From an uncultured Oscillospiraceae bacterium (GTDB taxonomy: Bacteria > Bacillota > Clostridia > Oscillospirales > Oscillospiraceae), in assembly GCA_947627735.1 (NCBI GenBank), contig CANQXG010000007.1, positions 1 to 64,000 of the forward strand: a DNA stretch of 64,000 nucleotides, written 5' to 3'. The notes under the pieces were generated by a model that saw nothing but the letters and a program-made list of their open reading frames with translations, ran no database searches and was not told the DNA's origin. Below, one piece after another: positions 56,523 through 64,000 of this stretch. The translations under genes and the position numbers were made by a program. Each line of letters starts with the position of its first letter. Within the stretch, counting starts at the first letter, position 1.

Positions 56523-57125
56523 ATGGACGAGGTATTCGCCGCCAATCGGGCGGAGCTGTGCGGGACCGTGACCGCCCTCCCCCGCTATTCCCACGAGAGC
56601 CGGGGCATCCGGTTCTACACCTTTCCCCTGCAGACCCGCCGGCTCAGCGGCACGGCGGACACGGTGAACATCGTCATCCGCCAGAGCATGCTTCCGGCGG
56701 AGGACACGCTCCTGGCCGGGCCGGTGCGCATCACGGGGGAGCTGCGCTCATACAACAACAAGTCCGGCGTGGGCAACCGCCTGGTGCTCACCATCCTGGC
56801 CCGGGAGATCGGCCCCGGGGGCGCGGACGACAACCGCATCCTCCTCACCGGCACGGTGTGCAAGCCGCCCACGCTGCGCGTCACGCCCATGGGCCGGGAG
56901 ATATGCGACGTGATCCTGGCGGTGTCCCGCCGGTACCGGCGCAGCGATTATATCCCCGTCATCGCCTGGGGCCAGCAGGCCCGGGACATCGCCGACGTGC
57001 CCGTGGGCACCCAGCTTTCCGTCCGGGGCAGGCTCCAGAGCCGGGCCTATACAAAGGTCATCGACGGGGAGAGTTTCCAGCGTCTGGCCTTCGAGGTGTC
57101 CGCGGCGGATGTGTTCGCCTTGTGA
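56523..57125 (+). CDS. Single-stranded DNA-binding protein-like (two OB-type halves)
   Basis: NRAELCGTVTALPRYSHESRGIRFYTFPL...RILLTGTVCKPPTLRVTPMGREICDVILAVSRRYRRSDYIPVIAWGQQA. Confidence 0.8.
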   Translation: MDEVFAANRAELCGTVTALPRYSHESRGIRFYTFPLQTRRLSGTADTVNIVIRQSMLPAEDTLLAGPVRITGELRSYNNKSGVGNRLVLTILAREIGPGGADDNRILLTGTVCKPPTLRVTPMGREICDVILAVSRRYRRSDYIPVIAWGQQARDIADVPVGTQLSVRGRLQSRAYTKVIDGESFQRLAFEVSAADVFAL

Positions 57126-57172
57126 GAATTGACAACTTTTATTTTATTATATCTTTCCGGCTCTGTCAATTA

Positions 57173-57201
57173 TTGAAAAAAATCCCCGGATAGTTTATGA
57201 T
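57173..57201 (+). promoter_or_regulatory. Sigma-A promoter TTGAAA-N17-TATGAT upstream of glgB
   Basis: ttgaaa 57173-57178, tatgat 57196-57201. Confidence 0.65.
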
Positions 57202-57231
57202 AGGGATATAGGATCATCCGGGGGTGAGCAT

Positions 57232-59106
57232 ATGAGCTGGCTGAACGACTGTACATACCGCGCCCAGGACTATCTGGGCTGTCACCGGGCGGAGGACGGC
57301 TACGTCTTCCGGGTATGGGCGCCCAACGCCCAGGCGGTGTCCGTGGTGGGGGACTTCAACTTCTGGGACGACACCGCCGACCCCATGACCAGGGACTGGG
57401 AGGGCTACTGGACCGGCACGGTGAAGACCGCGCGCCAAGGCCAGGTGTACAAATACGCCGTCACCGGCCCCGACGGCCGGCGGGTGCTGAAGGCGGACCC
57501 CTTCGCCTTCCATGCCGAGACCGGCCCCGCCACCGGCTCGAAGATCTGGCAGCTGGGGTCTTACAAGTGGGGCGACAGCACCTGGATGCGGGGCCGGCGC
57601 CAGAAAAAATGGCTGTCCAGGCCCATGAACATCTACGAGATGCACCTGGGCTCCTGGCGGATCGCCGAGGGGGAGGTATTCCCCAACTACAAAAACATCG
57701 CGCCCGTCCTGGCGGAATACTGCCGGAAGATGGGCTACACCCATGTGGAGCTGCTGCCCATCACCGAGTACCCCTTCGTGGGCAGCTGGGGCTACCAGGT
57801 GACGGGCTATTTCGCCCCCACCAGCCGCTACGGCACGCCGGAGGACTTCATGGCCTTCGTGGACATCCTCCACCAGGCGGGCATCGGTGTTATCATCGAC
57901 TGGGTGGCCGCCCACTTCCCCCGGGACGAGCACGGCCTGGCCCGGTTCGACGGCACCCCCCTGTACGAGTACGCCGACCCCCGCATGGGGGAGCACCCGG
58001 AGTGGGGCACGCTGGTGTTCGATTACGCCAGCCCCGACGTGCGGGGGTTCCTCATCAGCTCCGCGCTGTTCTTCCTGGAGGCCTACCATGTGGACGGACT
58101 CCGGTGCGACGCGGTCACCAGCATGCTCTACCTGGACTACGCCCGCAAGCCGGGCGAGTGGGTCCCCAACGCCGACGGCGGCAACATCAACTATGACGCC
58201 CGCAGCTTCTGGCAGCAGCTCAACTGGGCCGTCCATGAGCGCTGCCCCGGGGCCATCACCGTGGCGGAGGAGTCCACCGCCTATCCCGGCATCACCGCCC
58301 GGGTGGAGGACGGGGGCCTGGGCTTCAGCTTCAAGTGGGACATGGGCTTCATGCACGACACTCTGGACTACTTCAAGCTGGACCCCTATTTCCGCCGCTT
58401 CCACCACGACAAACTCACCTTCTCCATGATGTACACCTTCAACGAGCACTACATCCTGGCCTACTCACACGACGAGGTGGTCCACGGCAAGTGCTCCATG
58501 GTGCAGAAGATGGCGGGGCTGTACGAGGACAAGTTCGCCTCCCTGCGGGCGCTGTACGGCTACCAGTTCGCCCACCCGGGCAAGAAGCTCACCTTTATGG
58601 GCAGCGAGTTCGCCCAGTTCATCGAGTGGGACTACAAAAAAGAGCTGGACTGGCTGCTGCTGCTCTATCCCAAGCACAAGATGTTCCAGGACTATACCGC
58701 CGCCCTGGGCAAGCTCTATCTGGCCAAGCCGGCCCTGTGGCAGATCGAGGACAGCTGGGAGGGCTTCTCCTGGCTGAACGCCGATGACGCCGACCACAGC
58801 GCCATCGCCTTCATCCGCTGGCCCCGGACACGGAAGACCGCCAAGCCGGTGGTGTGCGTGTGCAACTTCACGCCCATGTACCTGGACGATTTCGTCATCG
58901 GGCTGCCCGCTAAGGGCAAGCTGCGCCCCCTGCTCAACTCCGACGAGGCCCGCTTCGGCGGGTGGGGCTGTCTGCTGCCTCCCATCGTATACGAGGCCGA
59001 GGGCTTCCGGGAGTTCTCCCATCGGGCCCATCTGGCCCTGCCGCCGCTGTCGGCACAATATTTTGAGTTTACGGAGGATAAAACGCCATGCAAATCGACG
59101 AGCTGA
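57232..59106 (+). CDS. glgB: 1,4-alpha-glucan branching enzyme
   Basis: GYVFRVWAPNAQAVSVVGDFNFW; GFSFKWDMGFMHDTLDY; EFAQFIEWDYKKELDW. Confidence 0.96.
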   Translation: MSWLNDCTYRAQDYLGCHRAEDGYVFRVWAPNAQAVSVVGDFNFWDDTADPMTRDWEGYWTGTVKTARQGQVYKYAVTGPDGRRVLKADPFAFHAETGPATGSKIWQLGSYKWGDSTWMRGRRQKKWLSRPMNIYEMHLGSWRIAEGEVFPNYKNIAPVLAEYCRKMGYTHVELLPITEYPFVGSWGYQVTGYFAPTSRYGTPEDFMAFVDILHQAGIGVIIDWVAAHFPRDEHGLARFDGTPLYEYADPRMGEHPEWGTLVFDYASPDVRGFLISSALFFLEAYHVDGLRCDAVTSMLYLDYARKPGEWVPNADGGNINYDARSFWQQLNWAVHERCPGAITVAEESTAYPGITARVEDGGLGFSFKWDMGFMHDTLDYFKLDPYFRRFHHDKLTFSMMYTFNEHYILAYSHDEVVHGKCSMVQKMAGLYEDKFASLRALYGYQFAHPGKKLTFMGSEFAQFIEWDYKKELDWLLLLYPKHKMFQDYTAALGKLYLAKPALWQIEDSWEGFSWLNADDADHSAIAFIRWPRTRKTAKPVVCVCNFTPMYLDDFVIGLPAKGKLRPLLNSDEARFGGWGCLLPPIVYEAEGFREFSHRAHLALPPLSAQYFEFTEDKTPCKSTS

Positions 59107-60569
59107 GAGATTCTCTGGCGGCGATGGCCGCAGAAAAGGGGCTGGACCGGCCGGCCAGGATACTGCTGACCGCCGCCGAGTGCGCCCCCCTGGCCAAGAC
59201 GGGCGGTCTGGCGGACGTGGTGGGCACGCTGCCCAAGTACCTCAACGCCTTGGGCATGGACGCCCGGGTGATGGTCCCCTACCACAGCGTCATCAAGGCC
59301 AAGTACGGCGAGCAGGTGGAGTACCTGTTCTCCTTCACCGTCAGCATGGGCTGGCGGACCAAGTTCGTGGGCGTGAACCGGCTGACCCTGGACGGGGTGT
59401 GCATCTGGCTGATCGAGAACGAGGAGTATTTCGGCGGGCCTATCTACCTGCCCGACCGGGAGGGCGAGCAGTACGCCTTCTTCACCCGGGCGGTGCTGGA
59501 GAGCCTGTTCCGGCTGGACTTCATCCCCGACGTGATCCACTGCAACGACTGGCACACGGGCATGCTGCCCCTGCTGCTGAAGACCCAGTACATAAACTCC
59601 CCCCTGGGCCAGACCCGGACCCTGCTCACCATCCACAACATCGCCTACCAGGGCCTGTGCAACTTCGACTTCGTCCAGGACTACCTGGGCATCCAGGAGG
59701 GCAGCCTTGGTCTGATGGAGCGCTACGGCATGGCCTCCTTCCTGAAGGCTGGGTGTGTCATGGCAGACCGGGTGAACACCGTCAGCCCCTCCTATGCCCG
59801 GGAGATATGCACCTGGGAGTACGGCGAGGGCCTGGACCCGGTGCTGAGCCTGCGGGGCGACGTGGGCGGCATCGTCAACGGCATCGACCGGGCGGTGTGG
59901 GACCCGGCCTCCGACCCCAAGATCCCCGCCAACTTCACCGCCGACGACCGGGAGGGCAAGATCGCCTGCAAGGCCGCGCTCATGGAGGAGACCGGCCTGG
60001 AGGTGGCCCTGGACCGGCCCCTGATCGGCATGGTCACCCGCCTTGTGGAGCAGAAGGGCCTGGAGCTGGTGATGGCCGCCATGGACGAGCTGCTGTGGCA
60101 AAACGACTGCGCCTTCGTGCTGCTGGGCAACGGCAACCGGAAGTATGAGGGCTGGCTGAAGGGCCTGGAGGAGCGCCACCCAGGCCGGGCCTGCGCCTGG
60201 ATCGGCTACGACGACGATCTGAGCCACCACATCTACGCCGGGTGCGACTTCTTCCTGATGCCCTCCCGGTTCGAGCCCTGCGGCATCTCCCAGCTCATCG
60301 CCATGGCCTACGGCACCCTTCCCATCGTCCGGGAGACCGGCGGCCTGCGGGACACCGTGCAGCCCTACAACCAGTATACCGGCGAGGGCACCGGCTTCTC
60401 CTTCGCCCGGATGGACGGGATGGACTTCGCCGACGCGGTCCGCCGGGCACTGGCCGCCTATTCGAACCCCGACGCCATGAACGGCCTCATCCACCAGGCC
60501 ATGGCCGTGGATTACAGCTGCGACAACTGGGCCTATGAGTACGGCCAGCTGTACCTGTCCATGCTGTGA
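59088..60569 (+). CDS. glgA: Glycogen synthase
   Basis: AECAPLAKTGGLADVVGTLPK; DVIHCNDWHTGMLPL; PSRFEPCGISQLIAMAYGTLPIVRETGGLRDTV. Confidence 0.96.
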   Translation: MQIDELRDSLAAMAAEKGLDRPARILLTAAECAPLAKTGGLADVVGTLPKYLNALGMDARVMVPYHSVIKAKYGEQVEYLFSFTVSMGWRTKFVGVNRLTLDGVCIWLIENEEYFGGPIYLPDREGEQYAFFTRAVLESLFRLDFIPDVIHCNDWHTGMLPLLLKTQYINSPLGQTRTLLTIHNIAYQGLCNFDFVQDYLGIQEGSLGLMERYGMASFLKAGCVMADRVNTVSPSYAREICTWEYGEGLDPVLSLRGDVGGIVNGIDRAVWDPASDPKIPANFTADDREGKIACKAALMEETGLEVALDRPLIGMVTRLVEQKGLELVMAAMDELLWQNDCAFVLLGNGNRKYEGWLKGLEERHPGRACAWIGYDDDLSHHIYAGCDFFLMPSRFEPCGISQLIAMAYGTLPIVRETGGLRDTVQPYNQYTGEGTGFSFARMDGMDFADAVRRALAAYSNPDAMNGLIHQAMAVDYSCDNWAYEYGQLYLSML

Positions 60570-60593
60570 TACCATCTTATATAATGGACCTCG

Positions 60594-60621
60594 AAAAGCC
60601 CCCGGATCTCCGGGGGCTTTT
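60594..60621 (+). terminator. Terminator after glgA
   Basis: aaaagcccccggatctccgggggctttt. Confidence 0.85.
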
Positions 60622-60636
60622 TGGCAAAATTCCCTC

Positions 60637-60665
60637 TTGTACAGCGGCGGCTGATGATGTACAAT
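60637..60665 (+). promoter_or_regulatory. Sigma-A promoter TTGTAC-N17-TACAAT
   Basis: ttgtac 60637-60642, tacaat 60660-60665. Confidence 0.65.
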
Positions 60666-60711
60666 GGCGCCCTGATGAAGATCGTCTCACCCACTGTGAA
60701 AGGACTTTTGC

Positions 60712-62652
60712 ATGCAGACCAATTATTACGCCGAAGCCCAGAAACTGGCCCAGAAGGAATTTCGCCGCTGCACCGCGGAGGGGCTGCACCCCTATCCCCC
60801 CGCCCTGGAGGTGATCGTGCCGGAGGACCGGCTGATGACCGGGGTAGACCTGGGCACCGTGCAGATCCCCATGGAGTACATCGTGGGCACCCGCACCACC
60901 GCCCGGGCCAGCGCCTTCGCCCGGAACATGATGCCCCTCATGCCCCAGAACACCGAGTTCTCCGATAAGTGGCAGCGGCTGTGCCAGGCCCATGTGGAAG
61001 AGGGTATCCGGGACCCCATCAAGGTCTGGGAGTATATGCACCGGTACTACGTGGAGGAGGGCAACAAGCGTGTCAGCGTGCTGCGCTTTTTCGGCGCGGA
61101 CACCGTGGACGCCCGGGTCATGCGCGTCATGCCGGAGCACCGGGAGGACCCGGAAACGGAGCTGAATTATGAATATGTGGAGTTCAACCGGGCCAGCCGG
61201 GTGAACTATATCGAATTTTCCAAGCCCGGCAGGTATGCCCGGCTGCAGCAGCTGCTGGGCAAAAGCCCCGGCCAGATGTGGTCGGACGACGACCGGGTGG
61301 CCTTCCGGGCCGCCTATTACAACTTCCGCTCCGCCTATGAATCCAACGGCGGCGGCCGCCTGTCCACCACCGTGGGGGACGCCATGCTGGCGTACATGGA
61401 GGTGTTCGGCTTCCAGCAGCTCACCAGCATGACCGGCGCGGAGATGAAAAAGTCCGTCGCCCAGGCCTGGGAGGAGATCACTCTCCAGCAGGAGCCGGAC
61501 CCCATCGACGTGAAGCTGGACCCGGAGGCGGAGAAGCCGGAGGGCCTGCTGGCCAAGGTGCTGCCCAAGAGCGAAAAGCCCCTGGCGGTGGCCTTCGTCC
61601 ACGACAAGGACCCGGCCCTGTCCGGCTGGACCTATGCCCATGAGCTGGGCCGGGAGTATGTCCAGCGGGTGTTCGGCGACGGCATACGCACCAGCGCCTA
61701 CTTCAACGCCCTGGTGGGCGACGCCGACCAGGTCATCAGCCAGGCCATCGCCGACGGCAACACCGTCATCTTCACCACCTCCCCCCGGCTGCTGCCCGCC
61801 AGCCTCCGGGCCGCGGTGGCGGCGCCCAAGGTCACCATCCTCAACTGCGCGCTGAACATGTCCCACCGGTACATCCGCACCTACTACGCCCGGATGTATG
61901 AGGCCAAGTTCATCGCCGGCGTCATCGCCGGCTCCCTGGCCGGGGGCGAGGACGTAGGATACATGTGCGACTACCCCATCTACGGCCAGGTGGCGGGCAT
62001 CAACGCCTTCGCCCTGGGGGTGCAGACCGTCAGCCCCAAGTCCGAGGTGCGCCTGGAGTGGTCCTCCGTTGCCGGCGCGGAGAGCGCCCTGGGGCGTCTG
62101 ACCGAGCGGGGCATCCGGCTCATCTCCTCCCAGGACACCACCCGCCTCACCGACCGGGGCCGGACCCCCTTCGGCCTGGGCCTGGTCAACCCCGACGGCA
62201 GCCAGGTGAACCTGGCCATGCCGGTGTGGCGCTGGGGCGTGTACTATGAGGCGCTGCTGCGCCGCATCCGGGACAAGAGCTTCCAGGCCGAGAGCGCCGG
62301 CAGCGCCAAGGCCCTGAACTACTACTGGGGCATGTCCGCCGGGGTGGTGGAGATGCGCTACTCCGACAAGCTGCCCCTGGGGGTGCGCAAGATGGCGGGC
62401 GTGCTGGAAAAGAGCATCCGCGCCGGGCTGTGCCAGCCCTTCACCGGGCCGCTGTACGACCAGACCGGCCAGCTGATCCTGGACAAGGGCAAGGCCCTGC
62501 CCCCGGAGCAGATCATCGATATGAACTGGCTGAACGAGAACGTGTCCGGCGCCATCCCCTCCTACGAGGAGCTGACGGAAACGGGCAAGGCCACCGTGTG
62601 GATCGCCGGCGTGACCGGCGCCCGGCCCTCCGCCGGAGAGGAGGCGCCATGA
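60712..62652 (+). CDS. ParB-like N-terminal domain fused to BMP-type ligand-binding domain, no signal peptide
   Basis: N-term DLGTVQIPMEYIVGTRTTARA...GIRDPIKVWEYMHRYYVEEGNKRVSVLRFFGA (ParB/Srx-like); C-term VAFVHDKDPALSGWTYAHELGREYVQ...FIAGVIAGSLA (BMP-like). Confidence 0.8.
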   Translation: MQTNYYAEAQKLAQKEFRRCTAEGLHPYPPALEVIVPEDRLMTGVDLGTVQIPMEYIVGTRTTARASAFARNMMPLMPQNTEFSDKWQRLCQAHVEEGIRDPIKVWEYMHRYYVEEGNKRVSVLRFFGADTVDARVMRVMPEHREDPETELNYEYVEFNRASRVNYIEFSKPGRYARLQQLLGKSPGQMWSDDDRVAFRAAYYNFRSAYESNGGGRLSTTVGDAMLAYMEVFGFQQLTSMTGAEMKKSVAQAWEEITLQQEPDPIDVKLDPEAEKPEGLLAKVLPKSEKPLAVAFVHDKDPALSGWTYAHELGREYVQRVFGDGIRTSAYFNALVGDADQVISQAIADGNTVIFTTSPRLLPASLRAAVAAPKVTILNCALNMSHRYIRTYYARMYEAKFIAGVIAGSLAGGEDVGYMCDYPIYGQVAGINAFALGVQTVSPKSEVRLEWSSVAGAESALGRLTERGIRLISSQDTTRLTDRGRTPFGLGLVNPDGSQVNLAMPVWRWGVYYEALLRRIRDKSFQAESAGSAKALNYYWGMSAGVVEMRYSDKLPLGVRKMAGVLEKSIRAGLCQPFTGPLYDQTGQLILDKGKALPPEQIIDMNWLNENVSGAIPSYEELTETGKATVWIAGVTGARPSAGEEAP

Positions 62653-63239
62653 GGATACTGGCCGTGTCGGATGTCCCCTCGGCGCTGTACTACGACAACT
62701 ACCAGCCCGGGTGCCTGGACGGGTTCGACCTGATCCTGTCCTGCGGCGACCTGCGGCGGAACTATCTGGAATTTCTGGTCACCATGGCCCGCTGCCCGCT
62801 GATCTACGTCCCGGGCAACCACGACGACGCCTTCCTGAAAGACCCGCCGGAGGGGTGCCTGTGCGCCGACGGCAAGGTCCTGGTCGTCGACGGCGTGCGC
62901 ATCCTGGGCCTGGGCGGCTCATATAAGTACAAGCCCGGCCAGTGTATGTACACCGAGCGGCAGATGGCCCGCCGGGTGCGGCATCTGGCGCTGGAGATGC
63001 GCCTGCACAAGGGCTTCGACATCCTGCTGACCCACACCCCCGCCCGGGGGCTGAACGACTTCGACACTCTCCCCCACCGGGGTTTTGCCTGCTTCAACGA
63101 TCTGATGGACCGGTACGAGCCCCAGTACTTCATCCACGGCCACATCCACCGCTCCTACGGCCCCTTCATCCCCCAGCGCACCCAGCGGGGGGACACCACG
63201 GTCATCAACGCCTTCGACCACTGTATCATCGAGATATGA
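62649..63239 (+). CDS. Metallophosphoesterase family protein
   Basis: MRILAVSDVPS; ILSCGDLRRNYLEFL; YVPGNHDD; LLTHTPARGLND; FIHGHIHRSYG. Confidence 0.88.
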   Translation: MRILAVSDVPSALYYDNYQPGCLDGFDLILSCGDLRRNYLEFLVTMARCPLIYVPGNHDDAFLKDPPEGCLCADGKVLVVDGVRILGLGGSYKYKPGQCMYTERQMARRVRHLALEMRLHKGFDILLTHTPARGLNDFDTLPHRGFACFNDLMDRYEPQYFIHGHIHRSYGPFIPQRTQRGDTTVINAFDHCIIEI

Positions 63240-63241
63240 AA

Positions 63242-63268
63242 GACCGGCGTCCCAAGGGACGCCGGTCG
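63242..63268. terminator. Bidirectional terminator
   Basis: gaccggcgtccc-aag-ggacgccggtc between convergent genes. Confidence 0.7.
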
Positions 63269-63285
63269 GCTTATGTTCTTTTCTC

Positions 63286-63870
63286 TCAGTACAGGCTGGC
63301 GATGATGTCCACGCACCGGTCGATGCCGAAGCGGGCGCTGTCCAGGGCGATGTGGTAGTGCTGGACCTTGCCCCACTCCATGTCGGTGTAGAACTGATAG
63401 TACGCCGCCCGGCGCCGGTCCTTGTCCCGCAGGCGCTTTTCCGGGGTGTCGCTGGTCTCGCCGTAGAGCTTCACGATCCGCTCCTCCCGGGCGGCCATGG
63501 GGGCGTAGATGAACACCTTCAGCAGATCCGCCTTCCCCTGCAGAATGTAGTCGGCGCACCGGCCTACGATGACGCAGTCCTCCTGCTCCCCGATCTGGAG
63601 GATCAGGCGGCGCTGCACCGTCCACAGATAGTCCTGCACGCTCAGTCCGTTCACGGAGCGGTCGGCGAAGGCGGTGGCCAGCCAGCCGCCCCGGGGGGTG
63701 TATTCGCCCCGCTCGGCGATATATTCCTTGGCCAGGCCGCTCTCCTCGGCGATCTTCTCCAAAAGCTCGTTGTCGTAACAGGGGATGCCCAGCTTTTCCG
63801 CGGTCTGCCGGCCGATGGTACGGCCGCCGCTGCCGAACTCCCGGCTGATGGTAATGATCCTGTGTGCCAT
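63286..63870 (-). CDS. Cytidylate kinase-like family protein
   Basis: MAHRIITISREFGSGGRTIGRQTAEKLGIPCYDNELL; CVIVGRCADYIL; start CAT 63868-63870. Confidence 0.9.
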   Translation of the reverse strand: MAHRIITISREFGSGGRTIGRQTAEKLGIPCYDNELLEKIAEESGLAKEYIAERGEYTPRGGWLATAFADRSVNGLSVQDYLWTVQRRLILQIGEQEDCVIVGRCADYILQGKADLLKVFIYAPMAAREERIVKLYGETSDTPEKRLRDKDRRRAAYYQFYTDMEWGKVQHYHIALDSARFGIDRCVDIIASLY

Positions 63871-64000
63871 ATCTCGCTCCTTTCCCCGGCGGCGGTGGCC
63901 GCCCGGTGATTTACTGTAATAAATAATACCAGAAAATGCCGCCGCCGTCAACGCATCGGGGGCAAATTCGTCCTCCGCCCTTGCATCCGTCCGGGCTTTT

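Noticed and set aside
1-64000. tRNA/rRNA genes
   Set aside because: No GGTTCGAATCC-type T-arm contexts or rRNA-like stretches recognised by eye; a tRNAscan run would be definitive.

Overview
High-GC Firmicutes-type chromosome window, probably an Oscillospiraceae-like gut anaerobe (inferred from gene content and protein style, not from a database search). Most of it is ordinary core genome: glnS, pnp/rpsO, typA, infC-rpmI-rplT, glgB/glgA, deoC, mgtE, xpt plus a BMP-type ABC transporter, MATE, and a hybrid histidine kinase/Hpt/REC-HD-GYP-GGDEF phosphorelay. The accessory interest is in cell-surface loci. Three separate surface-protein genes each carry a different sequence signature of ON/OFF switching. 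(1) A small serine recombinase gene is followed by 26-bp inverted repeats (46364-46389 / 46481-46506). They bound a segment holding a good sigma-A promoter (TTGCGC-N17-TATAAT) that currently faces AWAY from a downstream three-gene unit: a Zn-finger/AP2-like protein, a 1781-aa adhesin, and a second Zn-finger/AP2-like protein. This is a candidate invertible promoter in the OFF state. (2) A cell-wall-binding-repeat/transglutaminase protein has a G10 tract inside the 18-bp -35/-10 spacer of its promoter. (3) A large repeat-rich surface protein is split from its signal peptide by a 1-nt deletion in one copy of a 21-nt tandem repeat. Genes 2 and 3 also share an upstream TGTAA-N6-TGTAA tandem motif. 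Other notable items are a minimal PilC/PilT pilus-like cluster with non-canonical prepilins, a ParB-like/BMP fusion without a signal peptide, structured leaders before glnS and mgtE, a probable leaderless gene, and an unlisted 59-aa membrane protein ORF. No tRNA, rRNA or CRISPR array was seen. All family assignments come from reading the translations; none were searched.
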